A DNA stretch of 64,000 bases from Oidiodendron maius Zn (lineage: Eukaryota > Ascomycota > Leotiomycetes > Myxotrichaceae), in the NCBI GenBank assembly GCA_000827325.1, contig KN832901.1, positions 124,001 to 188,000 on the forward strand, read 5' to 3'. The translations under genes and the position numbers were made by a program. Below are positions 34,251-45,644 of this stretch, piece by piece; within the stretch, counting starts at the first letter, position 1, and each line of letters starts with the position of its first letter. The notes below the pieces were generated by a model. The model did not search any database and was not told the DNA's origin. It saw only the letters and a program-made list of their open reading frames with translations.

Positions 34251-37148
34251 TTATCGTCTAGAGAAGCAGCACTTGATGCCGGAGCGGCCGAGGAACCATA
34301 CGCAACCTGCGAATCGCACGCAGGAGAGTACGGCGGTGGCGTACAGCAGGACCTCGAAGAACTTTTGTGTGCGGTCGGAGGCTGTTTGCTGTGGTAGAAG
34401 TTAGCATCATGAATACGGAAATATTTACCTTAAAGGAGAGCATACCTTGAAACCAAAGATGTCGACGATATCGCTCTGGATGAAAAGAGCGAGGATGAGG
34501 TTACAGAAGACCCAGCAGATGAGGAGCTTCGTACGGAAGGACTTGTAGGAGTCCTCTAGGGATTTCTCGTTCTTCTCCGGCACAGGAATATAAGGAACCA
34601 GGGCACGCTTGACAGTGGCCTCGAACTGGCTGTCAATATCTTCCTGCGGACGGTCGATTTCCTCGATGACGGCAGCTTTCCCATCTTCTTTCGTGGTCTT
34701 AGCAGAGGGAAGCAGGTCGGCTTTATCTGAGCCCTTGGTACCCCAAGACACGTCGTGCCAGTTGCTGAAGGCGTAGACCATGAGGATGTTGATGTAGGAC
34801 GACATGAGCAGGAGATACTGGCCGAACGAGGTGAACATGTGCCAGGGATCGAGGTACAGGAATGAGGCGATGAAATAGAGACCAAAGGTGGCCACCAGCG
34901 CAATGATAATGATGCCTCCAGACGCCGCGCTGTCAGCCCCGAAGAAACTCTTGAAGAAGTCGTCGACACTGTCGGTGGCGATAGAGGTGTGGGAGATACC
35001 TCGCACGGCTAGGTACATGGATAGGACGATGAGATAGGCATTGATGAAACCGAAGACGATGAACGACAGGATGTAGGTGACCCGGGATCCTTTTGGTCTG
35101 TTGCCAAGAGCCAGGATGAACTGGGTGATCAAGAATGCGAGGTACAGGAACTTGAGGATGGTGTTGATGATGGGCGTTGCTTTGTCCCCGAATGGCCAGC
35201 CGTGGTGAGTTCCGTCCGAAGAAGGATTGCCCACAAGATCCATGATAACAGAGGTGGTTAGCCAGTAAGAAGCAAGCATGAACCAAGAGAGGAAGACGGT
35301 GAACATGTTGTACAGGAGTTGGATGTGGAAGAAGAACATGCGGACGATGTTATGACTGCTTTTGTACCTAAAATGGACGTCAGATTGAGAAATCGGTGCC
35401 TCTCACTCAACACTTACATTCGGCCAAAGTGCATAATGGAGTACATGCTCGCTGCGAAGGATCCGTTCAGCCATCTTCTCCGCTGTCCAATGAATTCAGG
35501 GGCGCCTTCAGGCACGTCCGTCTCGCCTTTGGCGGCCTTGATGTACGTCAGATGCCACTTCGAGCCAGCTTTGGCCACCAGCTCGAAACACAGAATTCTG
35601 TCCTCGGCCAAGAACATGTTCTTCTTGAAGATGTTCATGCCGTCAATACCTTTCTTACCGAACACCTTGGAGAGGGTGTGATCTCCGTGGAAGTACTGCT
35701 CCAGGGGTCGTCCCATAATAGCTCTGAATCGGTATGCGGAGAAGGCACCCGGAAGCACACTCACATAACCGAAAGAGGACTCGAGAGGCTTGTCTAGGAT
35801 GTTACTGATCTTGTACTCGAAGTTCTGACCAGCAACCAGGGGGTTGAGCAGCTTGCGGCCGCCCTTGCCCAACATGGCGTGGATCTCACCACAAGCTCCT
35901 CCCAGATCCTTGTCATTGTAGAATCCCTCCCACAGCGCGAGCAGCGACTTTGGTCCGGGTTTAGTACCCGCGTCAAGGAGAATGCAGACCTCGGGGTTCA
36001 GGATGCGGCCGAATGCATTGAAAAGCCATCGATGCGAGTTGATCTTCTTGCTATTCTTCTGCTTCAAGCAGAAGATCATCTGAACTGGCGGGAGGGTGCT
36101 CGAGGAGTCGTCCGTGGGCCGGATCAGCTGCTGGTTGGCGGTGACAGACAGCTGCGTAGTGTACTCGAAGATGTGGGCGACGGTCTCCTTCCCATCGACA
36201 TCTTTCTTCATCACACCGTCCTGGTAGACGCCCACCGTGGCGAGGATGTCCAGGGTGTCCTTGTCGCAGGGGTCGATACCGTCAAAGACCAGGCACACGA
36301 CAATCTTTTGCCAGGCGGGGCCCCCGACGTTCCAGAAGTCGGACTTCTTCAGGTTCACGATGTCACGGATGTTCTGCATAACGCCGTGGAGCGTGCGCGC
36401 CGTCAGTTGCTTGTCTTCGTTATAGTAGGTGATAGCGATCAGGAGCTCGGTGTGGCGGTTATACATGGCCGGCCGTAGATTGTAGCCGTTCTTGAGGGTG
36501 TACTCATCGGGGTCGCAGGTCGCGGCAGTGTAGCGCATATGGGAGAACTCCTCGCTGCCACCCTCGAGGTCATCGCGGTACTTCTTCTGGATGGCGTTCT
36601 TGATAGCGCTGGGGACTGGGTGGTCAACGCTCAATACGCTGCCTTGCACGAGCTTGACCTTCCTCGTAGCATAACGCTTCAGGCCACCCGCACCAGGTAC
36701 CTGTCGCTGCCGCCACGCCTCCGTCGAGTTCGACTCGGCCCTCGAGTATGGAGAATCGACTCGCGCGTACGGGTCGGCCTCGCCGGGCTGGCCGTAGCCT
36801 TGGTTGTATTCACTACTGTAAGCGGGGGCGCTGGTCGCCCCAGGAGCGTAAGACTCTGTGAGACTGTATGCGGAGATGGGTCGGACGGGCGGCGTGTTCA
36901 CTCTAAGGCCGCCAGCTCCGTCTTCGAAGGGGCTGGCATAGGGTCCGGCGTGGGTGGAGGTCTGGAGGAGTGGGAGGTTGCCATCCTCTTCTTCCTGAGG
37001 CGGTATATGATACTAGAGGGGGGTGGTTAGATGGATTGATCGATGGGTCGATGATGGAGAAGGGAGAACGCACTGTGCCTCCGGGAGGGAGGTCCTGAAG
37101 TTTGTGCTCATCGTAGCCACCTCCGTGTCCCGAGCCGGAGTAGGACAT
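34251..37148 (-). CDS. chsB: class III chitin synthase
   Basis: Plasma-membrane enzyme polymerising UDP-N-acetylglucosamine into chitin; class III enzymes are specific to filamentous fungi and matter for hyphal growth. Minus-strand exons 37148-37074, 37012-35418, 35367-34446 and 34388-34251 join in frame to 909 residues, the class norm. The N-terminus has the class III motifs LQDLPPGGT and YHIPPQEEE split by intron 1. The catalytic region includes [18 protein letters not shown] at residues 495-497 ([10 protein letters not shown]) and QRRRW at 535-539. About seven membrane segments follow ([18 protein letters not shown] onward). The last exon encodes [17 protein letters not shown] and a Cys-rich basic end. 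No myosin or CBM domain is present, which excludes classes V-VII. Confidence 0.95.
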
Positions 37149-39206
37149 GTTGATGGAAATGGATCAGCCTCGGGCGACTGAAGGGAGGAGAGGTCTAGGG
37201 AGGAGGTGAGCCACGGCGATGCTGGGGAAGGCGACTGTGATGGGAAAGCACTTACGTGGACGGTAGGAGAGAGAGTGGTAGTGGATGACGATGGGGGCGT
37301 TTCACGAGTGAATGTAGATCGTCGTCAATGGATACTCCCTGGGAATACTGCAAACACAATGATGGAGGGATTAAAGAGGGGGAGGTAGAAGGCGATGAAC
37401 GAGAGATAGATGAACAGGAGAAACGAGAGGGCGGGAGGCCGGTATTGGACCAGATGGGAGATGAGGAGGAGTGAAGAAGAGATGGAGGGAGAGGAGAGGA
37501 GAAGAAGGTTTGATTCACAATACGAAGATTTCACTGGCGGCGATCCTCGTCAGGAGGTGAAGTCAGCGGCCGACTTTTTCTCTTTTTCGCTTGTAGCGGC
37601 GGACGCGCCTCTAAGGTACCCAGACAGACGGCAAATATAGCACGCGGTGGCTACTGACCCACGACCACCACAGGCTCAGCCTCACCCGCAGACCAAGGGC
37701 GTGCGGAGGCGTGGCGGCGTCACTGTTGGACGACCGCTGAACGACTACTGAGCGGCCGGGTGGAGCGTTGGTTGGGTTTCACCCACGGCTGGGTGAAACA
37801 ACGGATACTCTGGCGTCGTCTGGACTGTTCGGTGGTGATAAGAGGTGATGGCAGAGGAGGTTTGGCCAGCCGACGAGAAGCACACGATGCAGGCGGAGGG
37901 GGTTCAGAGAAGGGGCGATCAGGAATTCTTGTTTTTTTTTTTGGGGACCTCCGGAATTGGTATCGACCTCGTTTTTCCTGCAAACCGACGTCGTTGTGGT
38001 CGTCCATTCTCTCGTATCCAGCCAGCGGCCCCTGGCTGTTTGCGGGCTGTGCGGCCACGACCGACGGGGCTGTACGCTGCCTGGGGATGATGTCAGGCTG
38101 CCACCGCTAAAAATAGAATGGCAGCCACAGATGTGAGGCATCACTCCATCGCCGTCTCGCCTCCGTATTTTCTCACTTCTCGCTGCCATGGTGCATCACG
38201 TGATGCACTCCACAGCCACGATGGAATCGAAAGAGACGCCGGACCGACAGTACCTAGGGACCCGTTGCTGCGTCGAGCGACGTCCTCGGTATACTGTCGC
38301 TGCGGAGAGAGCACCCCAACCGGCGCCCGTTCTAGAGAAGCGTTCTTGAGCGACTCGCCCATGTATGGCCGAGGCGCTGCAGCCTTACCACCGTTGAGAA
38401 TGGCGTGAAGTGAGACATAGCGATGGCCCATGTGTGAGAGTACCGTACCTCCTACGTAGGTGTATCTTATCAGTGTATCTACTGTACAGAAACCGTACCG
38501 GACGGCACCCAAACGGCAGCACCGCACTTCAGGTGAGAATCCCGTGACGGGGTGATATCTGACTGTGTCATTCGCCTTGGAATCGACTATATATGGCCCT
38601 GAGTATAAGTTAATCGGGAAGAACAGGCATAAGCATGTAATATGGAGCGCTGTGCCTGACGGGCAGATTAGTACGCCATTCCGCGCGGTTGATTGGCCCG
38701 CGGGTCAAATGGCCGGCCAGACCTTCTCACCTCCCATCTTCGCTCCCCGTAATCTCCTTCTCGAACACCAAACCTCGTCGTCTCCTCTTCTCCTCCTCTT
38801 CCCTTCTCCATCAAGCAACCCATCGCCGGATTCATCCCAATCCGCCTCGTCGATGTCGCCCTCGAGGTCGATGTAGTCGTCCCTCTCTACCTCGATCACG
38901 ACCGCACTGTCTCCCCCCCCAGAGACTCGCTCTCGACCCACACTCGTTATTCCCGCTTCGTCCCCTCGCCGTGCGACCGAGAGGATCATCCTCACAACAG
39001 TCACGCCCACCACCACTACCACCACCACCACATTCCTTCGACCCCTCTCCATTCCCGACTCTGTGAGCCTCAGGATTCCCGTATCTGGCATACACTCACT
39101 GCTCTCGCCTCCCCTCGTCTCGTGAGCAGGTTCTCGTCAGACGCTTCTCCGCCTCGCCCGACTGATCACCCAATTCACCGAGTCGATCCACCACCCACCA
39201 ACAGCC
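37149..39206. promoter_or_regulatory. 2-kb divergent chitin synthase/OPY2 promoter region
   Basis: Region between divergent start codons. It contains G/A-rich leader next to the chitin synthase, an 11-T run at 37932-37942 and a C/T-rich leader just before OPY2. No protein gene recognised. The length suggests long 5' UTRs or extensive regulation. Confidence 0.5.
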
Positions 39207-40473
39207 ATGGCGTACCATGGAGCCAGTACGTCCAGCGTGCCTCCCCTGTTCCATCGCACTCGTACTAATTTGTGGGACAGTAACATACAGTCAAATTTTC
39301 GGCCGCGGCTGCGTCTCTTGCCCGAACACCACTCCCTCGTGTCCCACCTCGTGTCCAGATGGAGAGCAGTGCACGATGGTCCCGCTCAGTTGCGAGACCT
39401 GCCAGCACACCATCTGTTCAGCCATCGGGGCGACACCCACGCCCAGCAGCACGCCGAACCCTTCCAGCCCAGGCCCCAATATTGGGGCCATCGTCGGCGG
39501 CGTGGTAGGAGGGCTGATCTGCATCGCCATCGCCACGTACTTTGTGTGGAGGTACTGCGTCAAGACCAAGCGGCAGCAGTACCAGCAGGGCGAGTGGATG
39601 GAGCAAGGTAATCAGTCGTCCGAGAAGGACTTCACCATGCGGCGCGATGCCCGCGCGTCAACGCACACAGTCGGCTCAATCGCCTCGACAGTGCTCACCC
39701 GCGCCTCCAACATCATCCAGATCGCCTACATACCCGGCGTCACCAATCGCTCGGGCCCGTCCACTCCCGGCTTGCTGGTGCCCCCCGTCCCTCCGATCCC
39801 CATCGCTCTGTCGTCGACCAGCTCGCCCAGTCACGAGAACGAGCACTTCTTCATGCCAGGTGCTCTCCGCGACTCGACCTACTCTGGCATCAGTGATCGC
39901 ACCTCATACGCCCGGAACAGCGTGGCATCGACCATCTACGGCAAGAACGCAGTCGTCTCCCCGGTCCCGGCCCAGACCGTAATCCGGGGCAAGGCGGCCA
40001 TGGTCAGCGTGAGGCAGAATGGCGGCCGGAGCGGCGAGGCTACCCCTCCCGTACCGAGCGTGGACTTTGAAAGGTTCGGGGCCAATGGACCCCCCAGCCC
40101 TGCCTTCAGCGTCGGCTCGACGTTCCTAAACAGCGCCACGACGGCTACGCAGGTCAAGGTGCGGTCGATCAAGACCATTGGCAGCAACTCGATGCTGAAA
40201 GCGCAGGCCCAGCAGTCCCAGCAGACGCCGCTGTTGGTGGTGACGAGCGAGGACGGCGCGACGAATGACGCCAGCCGGTACTCGAATGCCATCACCATCA
40301 TCGACGACACGCCGAGCATAGAGCAGGGCCCGTTCAGCGACCCGCCCCTCACCTCGCGGAGCACGACTAGCCTGAGCGCTGTGATCGAGGAGGCGGCTGA
40401 GAAGAAGAGTGAGAAGAAGGAGGCTAAGGAGGAGGGCACGCCGTTTGGCGATGAGAACGCCCTGAAGGAATGA
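39207..40473 (+). CDS. OPY2: OPY2-like membrane anchor of the HOG/filamentation MAPK pathways
   Basis: Single-pass membrane protein; yeast Opy2 recruits Ste50-Ste11 to the plasma membrane for osmotic and filamentous signalling. Exons 39207-39225 and 39281-40473 join in frame to 403 residues. The 19-base first exon was chosen because ATG 39207 plus a GTACGT donor and a 55-bp intron with a CTAAT branch gives the right N-terminus; the ATG at 39217 lies in the intron-containing frame. The extracellular head is the Opy2 Cys-rich motif GCVSCPNTTPSCP followed by six more Cys. The membrane segment is IGAIVGGVVGGLICIAIATY, then basic KTKRQQ. The ~270-residue cytoplasmic tail is disordered with Ser/Pro clusters (PPVPPIPI) and a Lys/Glu-rich end. 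No cleavable signal peptide is visible. Confidence 0.88.
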
Positions 40474-41636
40474 GAGGTTGAAGTAGTGATGTGTTGATGG
40501 ACTCGACGATGGATACCTTCCTCTTGCACGGATACATGTGCTCGCTCTCCCTTACCCTAGATCCCTGCCACACTATTTCCTTCTGTCGAGAGGACAGCGC
40601 TGCGGATGAAAGTTGTGGGATGTTGGCGTACCGGGCGGAAAGGGGCGGTTTATGGTCCGATATACTCATTTTCTTTTATTGTGTTCAGTCCCCCCGGATC
40701 GCGGGGCCGAACCAGGTCCGAGCTTTGGGTTCCCTTACATAGAGACGATATTAATGCCAATGTGTATTAATGCTTAGGACGTAGGCTCTTCCCTTGCTCT
40801 AGTTTTTAGAATCAAGTCAGCCCCAAAATATTGCATGAACCACCATATCCATTTCCTCGAATGTCTGGAGGAGATTTGGGACGAGTGGGCTTTGGGGCAA
40901 TCTATGGCAGAGCTGTAATAAAATTCTATTGCTGCTATTTAGGAACATGACTTTTAAATCGTTCCTTTTCTCGACTTAAAAAACCTTCAACCCATCATAC
41001 ATGTTCATCCACTCTTAAGATATTAATATCCCTGGACTGGGCCAGGATCGTGGATATATGTTGCCAACTCAGAACAATATCAATCCCTCGATCTATGATA
41101 AACATTTCCACTCCCGTGTGTTACAAGAAACATCAAATTCGAGGTAGTGATGGAAAGAGGGTAGTGATGAAAAGAGAGTAGTGATGAAAAGAGAGTAGTG
41201 ATGGAAAGAGGGTAGCGATGAAAAGAAAGTAGTGATGAAAAGAGGGTAGCGATCTGTCCCAAAACTTGTGGGAAGCACGTCCTCTGTAATGATATAGCCG
41301 AACGCCCCAGTATCCCAAAGCATATTTGGCAAGTCGAGCCTCAATCTTGAAGTATAAGGGTTTAAGTGAAATCTATTCTGGAACGTCTATCTTGAAGAAG
41401 GGAGCTTGAGGGCTCGAGGGTTAAGTATAGGCTAAGCGAGATCACGTGCTGAGCTAACATCCCAATGAATTCACTCTTCTTTATAGGCCCATGGGTTGAT
41501 CATGGTGGATATCTAAATATTTTGACAGCTGGTCAAACGCAGCGTAACGCCATTGTTGAATATGCATGCCAGCCCGTTGCAGTAGCCTTTCCCTGATATG
41601 CTATTGTAGATGCTCGCTCAAGTAACTACATCAAAT
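40474..41636. other. intergenic region with minisatellite
   Basis: About 1.2 kb between convergent OPY2 and C1-THF synthase genes. It contains the 17-bp minisatellite at 41144-41253. Minus-strand frames across it (SLLSFHHYS-type repeats) are produced by the repeat and are not taken as genes. Confidence 0.6.
41144..41253. repeat. 17-bp minisatellite, about 6.5 copies
   Basis: Tandem units of 17 bp with consensus GTAGTGATGAAAAGAGA start at 41144, 41161, 41178, 41195, 41212 and 41229, with a partial unit at 41246. Units differ at T/C in position 5, A/G in position 10 and the last two bases. Confidence 0.95.
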
Positions 41637-44600
41637 CTAAAACAGCCCGTCAATCTCGCCCGTCTCAGTATCGACATCGACGTTGAGATATCCGGGAGCG
41701 GTGGGGAGACCCGGAATTGTTTGAATATCCGCAGCAAGAGCATAACTGTCAATTGTCAGTGACCGCAGTAACGAAGAGCGGAACGCATGGATACTTACAG
41801 ATAGCCGGAACCAGCGGCGAGGCGCACATCCCTGATCGGCACTGTGAAGCCGGTTGGGGCACCTTTGAGATCTGGATCATGGGATAAGGAGTACTGGGTT
41901 TTTGCGACACAGATTGGCAGGTTCCCGAAGCCCTGCTTTGTGTACGTGTCTACCTTCTTCTGCGCCTCTTCGCTGAATTCGACCTTCGCGGCGCCGTACA
42001 TCTTCTGTCCAATGGCTTCAATGCGTGACTGCACATCTCCATCCAGGTCGTACAGCAGTTTGAAATTCTTCTCCTTCTCACTAGCTGCAATAACTCCCTT
42101 AGCCAGATCAACTGCTCCCTTGCCGCCCTCAGCCCAGTGGTTTGCGGGGATTGCATCCTCGGCGCCGGCCGCGACGGCCTCCTCCCGGATGACCTGAATC
42201 TCCGCTTCGGTATCTGTATAGAACTTATTGATAGCAACCACAACAGGAACGCCATACTGCGTCGCGTTGGATATGTGCTTCTTGAGATTGACGCAACCCT
42301 TTCGGAGGATTTCAACGTTCTCTTCACGGTAAACCTTGTCCAGCGGTGCCCCGGGAGCAATGGGTGGCCCTCCACCGTGCACCTTCAGTGCTCGGACCGT
42401 GGCGACGATGACGACGACATCCGGAACCAGCCCGGAAGACCGGCACTTGATGTTGAAGAAGCGCTCCCCGCCCATGGTAAAATCAAAGCCGGCTTCCGTC
42501 ACGACGAACCCGGTCTTCTCGCTGTGGTTCTCGTCCGGCTCCGTACCAGCAAGCTTCAGCGCGAGCTTGTCGGCGATGATTGAGCTCGAGCCAATGCTGA
42601 TATTGGCAAAAGGGCCGGCATGCACGAAGACTGGAGTGCCTTCCAAGGACTGCATAAGATTGGGCTTGATCGCATCCTTCATCAATGCGGTAAGCGCGCC
42701 GCCAGCACCGATATCGTCGCAGGTGACGGGTTCCCCGCTGCGCGAGGATCCGATGACCATTCTCCCGAGCCTCTCTCTCATATCACTGAGATCGTTGCTG
42801 AGTGCGAGGATGGCCATGCACTCACTGGCGACAGAGATATCAAAACCCGTCTCACGAGTCTGGCCCTTCTCCGTCGCAGCAGTGCCGACGGTGATACCCC
42901 GCAGGTGGCGGTCATTGACATCCAGCACTCGCCTCCACGTGATGGTAGAAGGGTCGATGTCGAGTCGGGCAAAGCGATGGATCTCGTCCTCCGTCAGGTC
43001 GTCTGGATTGGTCTTCGTGATCCCGAGCTTCTTCAATCGGCGGAACATGATCGGCTGAAACTCCCGCTTGCCCTTCTTGGCCGGGACGAGGCGCTTGTAG
43101 AGGGCAGCATCCTTCTGTGTGTTCTCATGGAACATCCTCGTCTCGATGGCCGCGGCAAGGAGGTTGTTGGCCGCGGTGATGGCGTGGATATCACCAGTGA
43201 GATGTAGATTGAACTCGTCCATGGGGATGACTTGGCTGTAGCCCCCGCCGGCCGCACCTCCCTTGATTCCGAAGGTCGGGCCTTGGCTCGGCTGACGAAC
43301 GTTGGCAAAGGCAATGCGATTCAGGTGTGCTCCAATGGCTTGGGTAAGACCCATGGTCGTTGTAGACTTTCCCTCGCCAAGAGGCGTCGGGGTGATTCCA
43401 GTGACGACAACATAGCGGCCATTCCGGCGGTGTTCGAGGCGCTTGAGCAGGCTCAGGTTCACCTTTGCCTTATATGCGCCGTACGGCTCTAGTTCGTGTT
43501 CGGCGATGCCAATCTCGTTGGCAAGGCGGGTGATCAGCTTTGGATGCTGTGCCCGTGACACGGCAATGTCTGACGGCACGGGGTCTTGGAGCTTGATGGG
43601 CAACGGGACGATGGCCCTCGCCTTTTGTCGTTCAAAGTACATCGTCGCGGACTCTACCACGTTTTGGATCAGCATGGCCACCGTCATGGGGCCGACGCCG
43701 CCGGGAACAGGCGTGATCTGGGACGCCACCTCTGACGCCGAGGCGAAGTCCACGTCTCCGGCCAATCTGTGACCCGACTTCTTCGTCTCGTCAGGAATAA
43801 AGTTGGTACCGACGTCAATGACGACCGCGCCGGGCTTCAGCCATTCGCCCTTGACGAAATTTGCCTTCCCAATCGCGGCCACAAGCACGTCGGCTCGCCT
43901 GATGTAGTCCTGCAGCCCCTGGGTATGCGAGTGGCATACCGTGACAGTGGCGTCAGCATTCTTCAGGAGGTAGCTGACGGGGCTGCCCACGATGTCGCTC
44001 CGGCCCAGCACCACCGCATTCTTGCCCTTGAGCGACACGCCGCTCTCCTCGAGCAGGGCCATGACGCCCTTGGGGGTGCACGGCGTAAAGAGCGGACGGC
44101 CGCCACGCTTGGCCAGCTCGCCAATGTTGGTCGTGCCAAAGCCGTCGACGTCCTTCTCGTCGGCGACGGCGGACGTCACCGCATACTCGGAGATGTGCGG
44201 GGGGACGGGCAGCTGGATCAGGATGCCGTGGACGGCGGGGTCGTGGTTGAGGCGGGTGATCTCCTCGACGAGCTCGGCCTCGGTGACGGTCTCAGGGAAC
44301 TGGCGTAGCTCGCAGTCGATGCTAGCTTCCTGGGCGGCCTTCAATTTCATGCGCACGTAGGTGGTGGAGTCGGAGCGGTCGCCGACCTGGATGATCTTGA
44401 GCGCCGGGCGGTAGCGCGGGTTGACCTTCTGGGTGGCCTGGACCTGGGCGTGGAGGCGCTCACGGATGGCCTTGGCGATGGCGGTGCCATCGATCTTGGT
44501 GGCGGTCATGGCGGGGCGGACAGTGGAGAAGAGTCTGCGCGGGGGCCGAGGAGGGAGAGAAGGGAGAGAAGGGAGAGACGAGCGTGGGCGACGATGCGCG

Positions 44601-44923
44601 AGGGGAGGAGAAGAGCGTGAGGAGCGTGAGGAGCGTGAGGAGCGCGGTGTGAGAGGGAATTGGATGAGGGGCACGAGGGGCGGCGACGCCAACAGCACGC
44701 GGGCGGTTGCGGCTGAAATAGCCGATGACTGCGAACCCGAACCCAGGCACAAGCCAGATGCCGCCCGCACCTGGTCTGACGAGGCCGACCGAGGGAGGAT
44801 GAGAGCCGAGGAGGAGCAACAGTAGTAGCCGTAGGAGGGGGCCCGCGATAAGGATGCTGAGGATGACAGCCTAGGGACAAGGGGTGCAGCGGGACACGGG
44901 CAAGCAGCGGCGCGCCGAAGCAT
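41637..44923 (-). CDS. MIS1/ADE3: trifunctional C1-tetrahydrofolate synthase, mitochondrial leader
   Basis: Carries methylene-THF dehydrogenase, methenyl-THF cyclohydrolase and formate-THF ligase, interconverting one-carbon folates for purine, thymidylate and formyl-Met synthesis. Minus-strand exons 44923-41799 and 41745-41637 give 1077 residues. The dehydrogenase/cyclohydrolase domain spans about residues 139-460 (YVRMKLKAA with the catalytic Lys; [17 protein letters not shown]). The ligase domain follows, with its nucleotide loop [16 protein letters not shown] near residue 512. The first ~138 residues are basic, Ser/Arg/Pro-rich and acid-free, as expected for mitochondrial import. They include a repeated RSS block from 9-bp repeats near 44610-44645. 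Met139 (44509, [13 protein letters not shown]) matches the start of cytosolic enzymes and would give 939 residues. Confidence 0.95.
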
Positions 44924-45186
44924 GGCCAGGGCAGCGAAGATATCGGAAGATATATGTATGAAGGTGTGCAGATACACGGCACCGCACCTGCTTATCCGAT
45001 ATCAATCGGGAGGGGCCTGGCTGCTGGTCGGTGATTGGGGGTCGACAGCATCAATTGTGAGGGGTCTGCATGGCCGCGAGGTAAGACGAGGAAGAGGATC
45101 GAGAGAGGGGAGAGATATAGGAGAAACACCACATCGAGAAGAAATGAAGAGATATACGTCGGTGGGGGAAATCCCCACCTCGCGAG

Positions 45187-45193
45187 TGAGTCA
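45187..45193. promoter_or_regulatory. candidate CPC1/Gcn4 site (TGAGTCA)
   Basis: Exact TGASTCA motif 264 bp upstream of the C1-THF synthase ATG. Gcn4/CPC1 bZIP factors bind this palindrome under amino-acid limitation. Seven bases occur by chance, so this is suggestive only. Confidence 0.45.
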
Positions 45194-45341
45194 AGACGGG
45201 TAAAATCAGTCTCTGCTCTGACCCCGTAGTCGCCCCGTCCGTGATCAAATTTTTTCCTCTCCCTTCTTCACCCTTTCTCCCTCCCGGCCGCGAAGTCGCG
45301 GTGGTCCGCCGGTGGTCGGATGAAGCGAGTTAGGTAATATC

Positions 45342-45348
45342 TGAGTCA
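45342..45348. promoter_or_regulatory. second candidate CPC1/Gcn4 site (TGAGTCA)
   Basis: Second exact copy in the same divergent promoter, 155 bp from the first and about 300 bp upstream of eIF3i. The pairing raises its likelihood. Confidence 0.45.
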
Positions 45349-45644
45349 GCCACTTCTGTGTCGAGATTGAATCTGACCTAACTTAATTTAGTTAGATTGG
45401 TTTTTGATGTACAGTAATATATTATTCATCAATGAGGGGCTTTCGACCTTCGCCTGTTCGGGACTAGCGCGATATTCCAGCGCACCGCACGCTGATTGGC
45501 TCCACCCGTCCACACTGGCGATTTGGAGATGGAATTCTCACGCCTATGACTCTCGAGAATCTCAATTCTGCCTACGTCCTCCTCCAGACCACTACCACCA
45601 CCCAAGCCGTATCGCCAGACCACCGCCGATACGCACCCGCCATC

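Larger units (their letters stand above)
44924..45644. promoter_or_regulatory. divergent C1-THF synthase/eIF3i promoter region
   Basis: 721 bp between divergent start codons, with two exact TGAGTCA motifs listed separately. The side next to C1-THF synthase is G/A-rich. Confidence 0.55.

Noticed and set aside
35879-36478. 199-codon plus-strand frame opposite the chitin synthase
   Set aside because: Antisense shadow within the catalytic exon.
41080-41344. Minus-strand repetitive frames (SLLSFHHY-type)
   Set aside because: Produced by the 17-bp minisatellite; open in several frames because of the repeat.
42336-43207. Long plus-strand frames opposite C1-THF synthase
   Set aside because: Antisense to a highly conserved enzyme exon; codon-bias shadows.
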